From Faecalicatena contorta (lineage in GTDB: Bacteria; Bacillota; Clostridia; Lachnospirales; Lachnospiraceae): a stretch of 41,427 nt of DNA. This document shows positions 34,899 through 41,427 of the stretch, piece by piece (the stretch's first letter is position 1; each line of letters begins with the position of its first letter). The position numbers were made by a program, and so were the translations under genes. The notes beneath the pieces were generated by a model that worked only from the letters and a program-made list of their open reading frames with translations, made no database searches and was not told the origin of the DNA. Location of the stretch: contig NZ_QGDS01000025.1 of NCBI RefSeq assembly GCF_003149105.1, positions 1-41,427 on the forward strand. Direction: 5' to 3'.

Positions 34899-35153
34899 CT
34901 AGTATTTTTGCAAAAACTTTTCCTCACGGATTTCTACCAGAATTATATCAGGCCCTATCTTCTTAATACACTCCCAGGGAATAACATATTCGCTGTCTGT
35001 TCCTAAAAAACCGCATATTTTAGCCGGACCCGGAATAATAATACACTCTACCTTGCCGTCCTTAATATCAATCCCTACATCCACAACACAGCCAAGCCTC
35101 TTGCAGTCACATACATTAATAACCTCTTTTTCCCTTAATTCGCATAATCTCAT
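34899..35153 (-). CDS. YlmC/YmxH-family PRC-barrel protein
   Basis: An 84-residue single PRC-barrel protein of the YlmC/YmxH group associated with sporulating Firmicutes; exact function is unknown. The start MRLCELREKEVINVCDCKRLG and the central GKVECIIIPGP are typical. Five cysteines are spread through the chain. GAGGTGAG precedes the ATG. It lies just upstream of nrdR and its presence supports a spore-forming lineage. Confidence 0.9.
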   Translation of the reverse strand: MRLCELREKEVINVCDCKRLGCVVDVGIDIKDGKVECIIIPGPAKICGFLGTDSEYVIPWECIKKIGPDIILVEIREEKFLQKY

Positions 35154-35176
35154 ATTCTCACCTCAACATAAAATCT

Positions 35177-35253
35177 AGTCTGCCAGACTTGCGCCTGCGG
35201 TCTCTGCATTAGAGGCACCTTCCTCTTCCACCGCAGCGTGCATCCACCGGAGG
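35177..35253. repeat. Multi-hairpin repeat element, copy 2
   Basis: Begins with AGTCTG/CAGACT around one base, then CTCT/AGAG, and ends CCGGAGG. Shared blocks with 21825-21911, in the same order, show common origin. The open reading frame over this element is not a gene. Confidence 0.6.
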
Positions 35254-35298
35254 TTTTTTGCTTTGCCGAAAAATGGAATGTTTTCCTGCAAAACAAAA

Positions 35299-35346
35299 AT
35301 GCCTGCATATAGCAACAGCTTCTCTTACTGTTACTGTATGCAGACA
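35299..35346 (-). terminator. Intrinsic terminator of the ABC-2 exporter operon
   Basis: An imperfect 16-bp stem (CTGCATA and ACAG arms against CTGT and TATGCAG) lies about 15 bp after the permease stop codon and is followed on the minus strand by CATTTTTGTTTT. Confidence 0.65.
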
Positions 35347-35360
35347 TCTCATCATGCGTG

Positions 35361-36557
35361 CTAAATCGCCATTACTTTTTCACTTTCAAATGCCTTGGCT
35401 ATGACACCAACCAAAACAGCTCCTAAGACGAGTGTTATACCCAGAGTCATCCCATAATGCATCATTGTAACTTCCTGGGTCAATATACCCTGCAAGGTCA
35501 GGGAAGTATTATAAATTGGTACCATATAAGACCACTCCTGGGGTGCCTTTGTCGTAAACATTGTGGTAATTCCCAATACCAGAATTAACATATAAACGGG
35601 CATAACATAAGAACTTGCTTCCTTTACCGTCTTGGCAAATACCGAAAACAGAACAATGATTGCCGAATATAGGAATGCGATTGCAATAAGCAGTGCAGCC
35701 AGCATCGCGATCTGCTTAGGATTTAATGTAAGATTCAGACCCAGGCCGCCCTGCCCCATCATCTGCGGCATAAACGCAACCATAGCTCCTACGTAAATGA
35801 CCGAAGACACACCGGAAATAGTCATCAGGGCAAACACTTTTCCCAAAACAATGGCGCTTCTTTTCACAGGAGACACCAAAAGACTTGCCATCGTGCCCCG
35901 CTCCTTTTCTCCTGCTACCATATCTGTTCCAATTCCCATTGCCCCGGCAAATAAAAGGATTGTTACAAAGTAAGGAAGCATCATACCCAGCATTTTGCCG
36001 CCTGCTTTTTCCTCATCCTGAATAATCATATCCGGGTTATCCGAGTTTACTGTAAATACAGACAGGCTTGCCATGTTATCCACACGCTGGGATAAAAGCG
36101 CCTGACGGTACACTTCTAAAGCTCCCGTTGAAATAGCATCGTATGCAGCGCTTGAATAGTCTTCAGAGGGATTATAATATGTCTTAATCTGCGGGACTAC
36201 ATCACCGGCTTGATAACCTGAGACCATATTTGCAAAATCTTCCGGGAACTCAATCAGTAAATCCGCATCTCCATTTTTAATCATCTCTTTTGCACTCTCC
36301 CAGTCATTCACTGCAAAAATTTCACAATTTTTATCCACTGTTTTGATGAACTCTTCAAATCCTGCGGGAGCATTCTGAATATAAACAATGGAATTGTGAG
36401 CCTTCACATCCTCCTGGGCGCTGCTGCTCAGATGGCTGACCAGTGTCATAATACCAATCATAATAATGACCGGAAGAAGAAAAACAGAGAAAATCATCTT
36501 TCTGTCCCGGAACACTCTCGTCAGTTCTTTACCGAATATTTGACTGATTCCACTCAT
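35361..36557 (-). CDS. ABC-2 type transporter permease (NatB-like)
   Basis: A 398-residue exporter permease: one N-terminal membrane segment, an extracytoplasmic domain of about 180 residues, then five C-terminal membrane segments. The segments MVAGEKERGTMASLLVSPVK and FFVTILLF-type hydrophobic runs fit the NatB group, which exports sodium or drugs; the substrate here is not known. The ATG at 36557 has GGAGG at suitable spacing and follows the ATPase stop codon by one base. A 39-codon upstream extension overlaps the ATPase gene and was rejected. Confidence 0.9.
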   Translation of the reverse strand: MSGISQIFGKELTRVFRDRKMIFSVFLLPVIIMIGIMTLVSHLSSSAQEDVKAHNSIVYIQNAPAGFEEFIKTVDKNCEIFAVNDWESAKEMIKNGDADLLIEFPEDFANMVSGYQAGDVVPQIKTYYNPSEDYSSAAYDAISTGALEVYRQALLSQRVDNMASLSVFTVNSDNPDMIIQDEEKAGGKMLGMMLPYFVTILLFAGAMGIGTDMVAGEKERGTMASLLVSPVKRSAIVLGKVFALMTISGVSSVIYVGAMVAFMPQMMGQGGLGLNLTLNPKQIAMLAALLIAIAFLYSAIIVLFSVFAKTVKEASSYVMPVYMLILVLGITTMFTTKAPQEWSYMVPIYNTSLTLQGILTQEVTMMHYGMTLGITLVLGAVLVGVIAKAFESEKVMAI

Positions 36558-36558
36558 T

Positions 36559-37332
36559 TTACTTTCCTCCCTTCTTATTTCTATAAAGTTCAAAGAAGGC
36601 ATCTTCCAAATCTCCCGTATTTGTCTCGTGAAGAATTTCCTCCAGATTTCCTTCTGCCACTTTACTGCCGTCAATAATGATTCCTATCCTGTCACAGATT
36701 TTTTCCGCCTCAGACATAACATGAGTAGATATAATTACCAGCTTTCCCTCATTCTTAAGCTTTTTCAAATAATCTGTCACGCTTCTGGCGGTAACTACAT
36801 CCAGCCCATTTGTCGGCTCATCAAAAATCACAATTTCAGGGTCATGCACCAGACAGACTGCAATAGCCGCCTTCTGTGCCATACCTGTGGACAGCTCTTT
36901 TATCTTTTTATGGGAGAAATCCTTAATCTCAAAATAGGAGAATAACTCTTCCTTTCTGGCCTTTAATTTCTCTTCTGGGATATTATGAATTCTACCGAAA
37001 AAGTCAAACATATAATCTACAGAAAACTGTGGGTCCAGTTTGATATCTCCCGTCAAAAACCCAATTTTCCCTCTTACTTTCTCCGGTTCCTTCTGCACTT
37101 CATGGCCGGATACATATATCTCTCCCTTTGTAGGCTTAATAATTGTGGAAATACAGCGCAGTGTTGTAGTCTTGCCTGCTCCATTCGGTCCCAGAAGTCC
37201 ATATATCTCTCCTGGTTTTGCTGTCAGGCTCAAGTCATCAACTGCAGTCTTCATTGGATTTGTTGTCTTAGACTCCTTCATCTGCTTTTTATTTAATTTA
37301 TAAATCTTCGTCAGGCCCTTGATTTGTATCAT
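36559..37332 (-). CDS. ABC-2 type transporter ATP-binding protein (NatA-like)
   Basis: A 257-residue ATPase with Walker [12 protein letters not shown], a divergent signature [12 protein letters not shown] in place of LSGG, and Walker [12 protein letters not shown]. It powers the downstream NatB-like permease. The ATG at 37332 has GAGGAGGG before it; the open frame extends 29 codons into the structured leader and was not used. The start is preceded by a promoter at 37472-37500 and a structured leader of about 130 nt. Confidence 0.93.
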   Translation of the reverse strand: MIQIKGLTKIYKLNKKQMKESKTTNPMKTAVDDLSLTAKPGEIYGLLGPNGAGKTTTLRCISTIIKPTKGEIYVSGHEVQKEPEKVRGKIGFLTGDIKLDPQFSVDYMFDFFGRIHNIPEEKLKARKEELFSYFEIKDFSHKKIKELSTGMAQKAAIAVCLVHDPEIVIFDEPTNGLDVVTARSVTDYLKKLKNEGKLVIISTHVMSEAEKICDRIGIIIDGSKVAEGNLEEILHETNTGDLEDAFFELYRNKKGGK

Positions 37333-37369
37333 ACTTTCCCTCCTCGCTTTATTTTCACGAAAGCAACGA

Positions 37370-37451
37370 GCCGAGTGGACATGCTTACATGTACATTTGG
37401 CGACTGCCCGTGAGGTCAAATACCCCGCAGCTTGCTATGGGGTATTTAACC
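37370..37451 (-). ncRNA. Structured 5' leader element of the ABC-2 operon
   Basis: Two hairpins lie between promoter and gene. On the minus strand the first (37414-37451) has a 13-bp stem ending in GGGGTATTT; the second (37370-37401) has an outer 8-bp stem with G-U pairs and an inner ACATG/CATGT stem with a four-base loop. No T run follows either in the minus direction, so they are not simple terminators. From memory, similar sequences recur in Lachnospiraceae; I cannot verify that here. It may be a cis-regulatory RNA or a dispersed repeat. Confidence 0.5.
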
Positions 37452-37471
37452 TGTACCATTGTGTTAATACA

Positions 37472-37500
37472 ACTATATATCCTTACTATTTATTTGTCAA
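37472..37500 (-). promoter_or_regulatory. Promoter of the ABC-2 exporter operon
   Basis: TTGACA (37495-37500) and TATAGT (37472-37477) on the minus strand with 17-bp spacing. The predicted start near 37465 places both hairpins in the transcript. Confidence 0.7.
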
Positions 37501-37579
37501 TATGAACATTTTCCCTCATCCACCCTTTTCTTCTCACTTAAAATAGAATACAATAGTAGAAAACAAGGAGGATTCATCT

Positions 37580-37954
37580 ATGAAAGAAACTATATTACTA
37601 TTTCACATACCGGACAAAGAAACACTTTTAAAAATTGAGATGGCACTGTTCCCCCTCCGTGTGCGTATGAAACATGTTAAACCGGAAGACTATCACCAGC
37701 CTCTTGGTGTGCTGGCGGGCATAAAAGATGCAGTTCCTGCCGAAGGCACTTACAGCGGCGGAGAACTTCCCGACACTATGATTGTATTCGCCTTTTTTGA
37801 GGACAAACGTCTGGACCAGGCGCTGGCTGCTCTCCGAAAAAGCGGTGCCGGTCTCCTTCCTTATAAAGCAATCCTGACTCCGACCAATCAGTTCTGGACA
37901 GCCCATGAATGCTTTGAAGAAATCAGACAGGAGCACAAAGCTATGAATCCTTAG
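37580..37954 (+). CDS. DUF3783-type small protein
   Basis: A 124-residue protein of unknown function, predicted soluble. The pattern of a short beta-alpha N-terminus (ETILLFHIPDKETLLKIEMA), a central ELPDTMIVFAFFEDKRLDQAL and a conserved KAILTPTNQFWTAHE near the end fits the DUF3783 group. AAGGAGG precedes the ATG, and the gene diverges from the ABC-2 operon. It converges on the small membrane protein gene at 37959, with only four bases between the two ends. Confidence 0.75.
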   Translation: MKETILLFHIPDKETLLKIEMALFPLRVRMKHVKPEDYHQPLGVLAGIKDAVPAEGTYSGGELPDTMIVFAFFEDKRLDQALAALRKSGAGLLPYKAILTPTNQFWTAHECFEEIRQEHKAMNP

Positions 37955-37958
37955 GGAA

Positions 37959-38438
37959 TCATAGCTTTTTTTCATAATATTTTTTAAGAATCACCGACAG
38001 AACAGAATACACCATTACAACTGCCCATGTTGACCAAAAAACTGCCATATTAAAAAATCCCGACACCAGCATGACTATATAACATATTCCAGTCACGATT
38101 ATACCAGACCAATACATAGACTTTTGCGTAATCATATGATTTCTCTCATCAGATACTTTCAGACGCTCTGCACGCAGCAGCTTTTCATCTTTAATCAGCT
38201 TTCTTGCCTTCCAGATATGCCTTATCCCAAAGAAAAGAATCGCAGCTCCGGTTCCTGCAAATACACCGCTTAAAAAGCTTCCCCTCAGCCCATTTCCTAT
38301 TATCGCCCAAAGTACTGCAACCACAATTGTTGCTATGCCTACAGCACATACTACTATATCTATCTTGATTCCGGATATCATCTTATCCCTGTATTCCTCA
38401 TCTGTTTTCGCTCCCTGTTCCAAAGCCCTTATTAGCAT
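37959..38438 (-). CDS. Small membrane protein paired with an XRE regulator
   Basis: A 159-residue protein with four hydrophobic segments (about 27-48, 53-71, 108-125, 131-150) and charged cytoplasmic regions (KARKLIKDEKLLRAERLKVSDERNHM between segments 2 and 3). I do not assign a function. GGAGGAGGAG precedes the start, which overlaps the 3' end of the XRE regulator gene by seven bases. This regulator/membrane-protein pairing is common in Firmicutes and the regulator probably controls both genes. Confidence 0.7.
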   Translation of the reverse strand: MLIRALEQGAKTDEEYRDKMISGIKIDIVVCAVGIATIVVAVLWAIIGNGLRGSFLSGVFAGTGAAILFFGIRHIWKARKLIKDEKLLRAERLKVSDERNHMITQKSMYWSGIIVTGICYIVMLVSGFFNMAVFWSTWAVVMVYSVLSVILKKYYEKKL

Positions 38439-38650
38439 ATATTCTCCTCCTCCAAATTAAAAATAAAGATGTCTTCAATCTTCATCCCAAAATACTGGGC
38501 AATCTTATGTGCCAGAATAAGTGATGCATTATATTTCCCATTTTCCAGGGAAATAATCGTCTGACGCGTTACCTCCACTGCATCTGCCAGCTCATTCTGA
38601 GTGATCTTCCGCTCCTTCCGCAGCTGCTGGATTTTATTTTCCAAAAACAT
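38432..38650 (-). CDS. XRE-family transcriptional regulator
   Basis: A 72-residue Cro/CI-type helix-turn-helix protein (LRKERKITQNELADAVEVTR, QTIISLENGKYNASL, then KIAQYFGMKIEDIFIF), with no other domain. It resembles YozG-type short regulators. The ATG at 38650 lies directly on the ribosome site; a TTG two codons later (38644) has better spacing and may be the true start. Its own promoter carries two 17-bp direct repeats, suggesting autoregulation. Confidence 0.9.
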   Translation of the reverse strand: MFLENKIQQLRKERKITQNELADAVEVTRQTIISLENGKYNASLILAHKIAQYFGMKIEDIFIFNLEEENIC

Positions 38651-38675
38651 TCCTCCTTCTGTGTTTCAACAAAAT

Positions 38676-38715
38676 GTATGGTTCGCTTTACATTTTTAGT
38701 ATAGTACGCTTTACA
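38676..38715. promoter_or_regulatory. Candidate operators of the XRE regulator
   Basis: Two 17-bp direct repeats, GTATGGTTCGCTTTACA (38676-38692) and GTATAGTACGCTTTACA (38699-38715), differ at two positions and start 23 bp apart. One overlaps the -10/spacer of the promoter and the other the start region, which suits repression. Confidence 0.55.
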
Positions 38716-38726
38716 ATTAATGTCAA
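38698..38726 (-). promoter_or_regulatory. Promoter of the XRE/membrane-protein operon
   Basis: TTGACA (38721-38726) and TATACT (38698-38703) on the minus strand with 17-bp spacing. Confidence 0.75.
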
Positions 38727-38754
38727 GTTTATTTTACATTTTTCAAAGAGAACT

Positions 38755-38830
38755 CAAAGGGGACAGTCCCTTTTGAAGTCGGTTTTCAGAATATTCTGAC
38801 AACGGAGTGCAAAAGGGACTTTCCCCTCTG
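38755..38830. repeat. Alternating-palindrome repeat, copy 2
   Basis: Order A-B-A with exactly the copy 1 geometry: 21-bp A, 11-bp spacer, 12-bp CAGAATATTCTG, 11-bp spacer, 21-bp A (second A partly degenerate). It lies between the divergent XRE operon and the sigma-factor gene. Confidence 0.85.
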
Positions 38831-39001
38831 AAAAAACTTTTGTCAAAAAAGCTTTCCCAAATTCGTTATACTATATAAGAGAGTGATATCACCTCACTTA
38901 CTTCAATAAGTGCGCACTTATTACCATTGTCCTAAATAGCAGTCACCAGATTTACTGCTATCTGCTATAGGAACCATAACATAAACATGAAAGGAAACAG
39001 T
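38831..39001. other. Upstream region of the sigma-factor operon
   Basis: Contains three dyads: GTGATATCAC (38882-38891), an 18-bp perfect palindrome AATAAGTGCGCACTTATT (38905-38922), and ATAGCAGT/ACTGCTAT (38936-38961). A TATACT box lies near 38868 without a convincing -35. The palindrome has the look of an operator for a dimeric regulator. Confidence 0.5.
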
Positions 39002-39532
39002 ATGGGGGAGATGACAAATGAAAGAATCTTAGAAAAACTCTATGATACGTATGCTGGAGCGGTATATAAAATAGCCTATTCTATTTTACAGGATAAGGGG
39101 CAGGCCGAGGATTTGGTCCATGATACCTTTATAAAATTAATCCCCAGGCTGCAGACATTAACTGAAATCAACAGCGACCGTACGAAAAGCCACATTGGTG
39201 TTATCATCAAAAATGCAGCAATTGACCAGTATCGAAAGAATAAACGGGAGCGTAAAAATTGTACGATAGGATTAGATGAGGATATCCAAGGCTCCAGGGT
39301 CACTGCCATGACTACCATTATATCAGCAGAGGATAGAGTGTTTCTGAAACACTTGCTTGGAAAATTGGACAACAAGCAGCGGGAAATCATTAAGCTACAT
39401 TGTTTTTATGGATTGAATTACAAAGAAATCGCAGATGTTTTGGGCATTAGCGAAACCGCGGCCGGAAAACGATTCGAGCGGGCAAAAGCAAAAGTAAAAT
39501 CCATTGCCAAAATAAAGGAGGACACTTTTTAA
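39002..39532 (+). CDS. RNA polymerase sigma factor, sigma-70 family (ECF-like)
   Basis: A sigma factor of about 176 residues with region 2 (YKIAYSILQDKGQAEDLVHDTFIKL, near residues 20-45, binding the -10) and region 4 (DNKQREIIKLHCFYGLNYKE and IADVLGISETAAGKRFERAK, binding the -35). Linker length and absence of regions 1 and 3 fit the ECF class. I chose the ATG at 39002, with AAAGGA six bases before it; an ATG at 38987 is possible. The stop codon overlaps the start of the anti-sigma-like gene (TAATG). Confidence 0.88.
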   Translation: MGEMTNERILEKLYDTYAGAVYKIAYSILQDKGQAEDLVHDTFIKLIPRLQTLTEINSDRTKSHIGVIIKNAAIDQYRKNKRERKNCTIGLDEDIQGSRVTAMTTIISAEDRVFLKHLLGKLDNKQREIIKLHCFYGLNYKEIADVLGISETAAGKRFERAKAKVKSIAKIKEDTF

Positions 39533-41001
39533 TGAAGAGGGAAGATTTATTTTACACACTGGGGCTGGAAGAAACTTTAGAAGAACTGGAAGATAAAAAT
39601 ACTGAAGAATTTGACGGACAAGAGGAACTCAAAAGAGAATTACTGTTGAAATTGCAGAAAAATACAACACCACGCAAAAAACAGATCGTGGGGAGTAAAA
39701 AAGGGGCAACGAAAAAACGGATGGTACTCATTGCCGCTATTATTGCCTCGTTAGCTATATCTCTAACAACATTGGCAGCAATCAAGGGTTTTATGTATAA
39801 TGAAAAGCTGGAAGGCAACGGCAATTACGAACTGGCTATTCAGGAAAACAAAGAAAAACCTGCCTCTAAGACTATAGTGACGCATGTAAAAGTAACGAAA
39901 GCTAATTATGTTCCTCCTGGATATGTGATAAATGAAGAAGAGCTGAAGCAAGATGGGAAATTTATGATGTATAAAGAGGGAGAGGAGCCGTATGGTCTAA
40001 GCGGTATCACGGTTTTTGGAGACGCCATAAGAGAAAATACCATAACAATGGCCAACGTAACCGCCTCTGAAAATATCATGTTAGGAAATATCCCCGGAAA
40101 GCTTCTTACAACATTTTCGCAAGATGGAAGTACCGGATATGATGTTTTAGCCTTTCACGAAGAAGAGGGCTACTTCATAACCGTTTTTGGAATGCAAAGC
40201 GGCTTATCACCAGAAGAATTAAAGAAAATCGCGGAAAATATCGTCGTCGAGGTAACAAAAGAAACTCTGGATGCAGATACCGCAGCACAGCTAGAGGAGA
40301 TAAAAAAACTGCAAAATAAAGACTTTGAAATGCCACAAATCAGAATAACAGCGGAAAATATTGTGAACATCGGTGATATGGTACAAAGTCTATGGGCTCA
40401 GGACACCCAGATGATGAAGGAATGGGCTCAGAACATGACGGAGGAGGAATTGGCAGCTGCATTCAAGGTTATGTATAGTATAGATAGCGCAGAGGTGTCC
40501 GATACACTGCCCAGCGTGGATTTAAATACAGGATATGTCAGTGAATATTTGACTGAACATATGAATGATGATACCACTTTGAAGTCTGTAAACACTTCCT
40601 ATGCGAAAATGAATTCTAGTACAGGAAACATAGATGTCATCACTGAAAAACACGAAGGAAGATATATAAAGGCAACTGTAACCTTATATAATCCAACCAG
40701 CGTGGAAATTAATGATTATTACTACATGGCATTCCTTAATTTCCTGGAACAAAATAAAGACGGAACGTGGACAACTCCAAATGATGACCTTGCCTATTTT
40801 ACTGAACCTGTATATTTAAGTTTTCAAGACTATCCTGGTAAGAGTGCATATAGAATGAACTTCAAACCTGGGGAAAAAAGGACCATTACGGCTGTTTATA
40901 CTGTAGACTCCAAACTCGTAGATCAAGCATACTTGATGGTTAGCACAGGAGGCGATGCCGGAGATGGAAAATGTTGGAATCATTTCATTAAGGTTCAATA
41001 A
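39532..41001 (+). CDS. Membrane-anchored anti-sigma-like protein with DUF4367-type domain
   Basis: A 489-residue protein: cytoplasmic part (about 1-72), one membrane segment (73-90), then a large extracytoplasmic region. Residues about 113-240 resemble DUF4367 (NYVPPGYVINEEE, and GLSPEELKKIAENIVVEV at the end). Residues 245-489 are a further extracytoplasmic region I do not recognise, with a beta-rich C-terminus (YIKATVTLYNPTSVEINDYYY, FKPGEKRTITAVYTVDS) like a small immunoglobulin-type domain. Overlap with the sigma-factor gene argues that the cytoplasmic part holds the sigma factor inactive until an outside signal. No zinc-finger anti-sigma motif is visible, so this is by context. Confidence 0.75.
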   Translation: MKREDLFYTLGLEETLEELEDKNTEEFDGQEELKRELLLKLQKNTTPRKKQIVGSKKGATKKRMVLIAAIIASLAISLTTLAAIKGFMYNEKLEGNGNYELAIQENKEKPASKTIVTHVKVTKANYVPPGYVINEEELKQDGKFMMYKEGEEPYGLSGITVFGDAIRENTITMANVTASENIMLGNIPGKLLTTFSQDGSTGYDVLAFHEEEGYFITVFGMQSGLSPEELKKIAENIVVEVTKETLDADTAAQLEEIKKLQNKDFEMPQIRITAENIVNIGDMVQSLWAQDTQMMKEWAQNMTEEELAAAFKVMYSIDSAEVSDTLPSVDLNTGYVSEYLTEHMNDDTTLKSVNTSYAKMNSSTGNIDVITEKHEGRYIKATVTLYNPTSVEINDYYYMAFLNFLEQNKDGTWTTPNDDLAYFTEPVYLSFQDYPGKSAYRMNFKPGEKRTITAVYTVDSKLVDQAYLMVSTGGDAGDGKCWNHFIKVQ

Positions 41002-41006
41002 CTGTT

Positions 41007-41073
41007 CAGAATATTCTGACAGTGAGTAGCAAAGGGGACTGTCCCTTTTGTAGTCCGAATTCAGAATATTCTG
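41007..41073. repeat. Alternating-palindrome repeat, copy 3
   Basis: Order B-A-B: CAGAATATTCTG (41007-41018), 11-bp spacer, 21-bp A (41030-41050), 11-bp spacer, CAGAATATTCTG (41062-41073). It begins five bases after the anti-sigma stop codon and ends where the next insertion sequence seems to begin. Confidence 0.85.
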
Positions 41074-41427
41074 GGGTTTGTCAAGTAAAATGTGTAAATT
41101 TTGATTTTTTATAATACCGGTGTTCATGCACCGGTATTTTCATGAGTTCAGCCTTGCTTTCTCCCCGTCAACGGGGGCGGCCCATTTTAGGGTACCACAA
41201 TCAGACCATCCGTATATGATGGTGGTTGTTAGATTCTTAGACTCTTTCATATTTTCGAATTCTTGGCTGGATTTTCGGATCTACATCCAACTGGTTTCTC
41301 ACCAGTGCCCAGCTATGTACATGACCTCCTTCCCATTTCTTATATAGCTCTGTTATTCGCAGATACAGCAGTTTTAGCAATGCGTTCTCGTTCGGAAATG
41401 CTCCCTGTTTTGTTACCTTGCGGAAAC
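41074..41427 (-). mobile_element. Second IS256-family element, 3' end only
   Basis: Between the repeat and the transposase remnant lies an AT-rich end (41074-41106) with TTTGTCAAG, which shares TGTCAAG with the end of the first insertion sequence. The rest lies beyond the window. A hairpin ATACCGGTG/CACCGGTAT followed by TTTT at 41110-41138 could stop plus-strand transcription from the sigma operon. Confidence 0.7.
41237..41427 (-). CDS. IS256-family transposase, C-terminal part (cut by window end)
   Basis: The minus strand encodes about 63 residues ending at TAA (41237-41239): FRKVTKQGAFPNENALLKLL, then YKKW and HSWALVRNQLDVD. This is the characteristic C-terminus of Mutator/IS256 transposases after the catalytic glutamate. 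The remaining 5' part is outside the window. It differs from the transposase at 110. Confidence 0.85.
   Translation of the reverse strand, partial: FRKVTKQGAFPNENALLKLLYLRITELYKKWEGGHVHSWALVRNQLDVDPKIQPRIRKYERV

Noticed and set aside
35150..35347. A 65-codon minus-strand reading frame upstream of ylmC/ymxH
   Set aside because: It lies across the multi-hairpin repeat and the exporter terminator, has a composition unlike a real protein and no ribosome site.

Overview
The window looks like a chromosomal segment from a low-to-mid GC Bacillota, most likely a Clostridia of the Lachnospiraceae type. Supporting signs are strong AGGAGG ribosome sites, a DapL-type lysine/peptidoglycan branch, class I-alpha glutamine synthetase beside an ANTAR protein, the YlmC/YmxH-NrdR pair, and intergenic palindromic repeats. 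Placement below family level is not supported by what I can see. Nearly all genes between 1.5 and 37.3 kb lie on the minus strand.

Layout. 0-1.4 kb: a complete or almost complete IS256-family element, inserted into the 3' end of an unidentified gene. 1.5-1.8 kb: a tRNA-Gln/tRNA-Pro operon. 1.9-6.3 kb: glnA, an ANTAR protein, dapF and dapL, behind a consensus promoter that is followed at once by a terminator-like hairpin. 6.3-15.3 kb: a small HPr-like gene, then an eight-gene sugar operon (dehydrogenase, CUT1 ABC importer, ROK kinase, NagB-like deaminase, class III aminotransferase, ROK-type regulator) that looks like a catabolic route for an unidentified amino sugar or amino polyol. 15.7-24.6 kb: a signalling and export locus with a CotH-type kinase, a DUF4956 membrane protein, a VTC-type polyphosphate polymerase domain, a stand-alone receiver, a MacB/FtsX-type ABC pair, a histidine kinase, a response regulator and a small membrane-anchored protein. 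This is the best candidate for an undescribed system. 24.8-34.3 kb: a PfkB kinase, two COG0523 GTPases (one His/Cys-rich, one with an unusual C-terminal domain), ExoIII, TruA and a five-gene oligopeptide-type ABC importer. 34.4-37.3 kb: nrdR, ylmC/ymxH and an ABC-2 exporter with a structured 5' leader. 37.6-41.0 kb: a DUF3783 gene, an XRE regulator with a membrane partner, and a sigma factor/anti-sigma pair on the plus strand. 41.2 kb to the end: the 3' part of a second IS256-family transposase.

How the parts fit. In the CotH locus, the two-component system probably controls the ABC genes through a pair of 10-bp direct repeats upstream of the permease. The VTC and DUF4956 proteins could make and move polyphosphate. 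The CotH domain is predicted outside the membrane, which raises the question of its phosphate donor. Met/Gly-rich tracts occur in three of the extracytoplasmic proteins.

The intergenic DNA carries several repeat types: a strictly periodic alternation of two palindromes (three copies), a multi-hairpin element (two copies) and a 19-bp dyad (three copies). No CRISPR array, rRNA gene or prophage is visible. All functions come from reading translations and motifs by eye; no database search was run.
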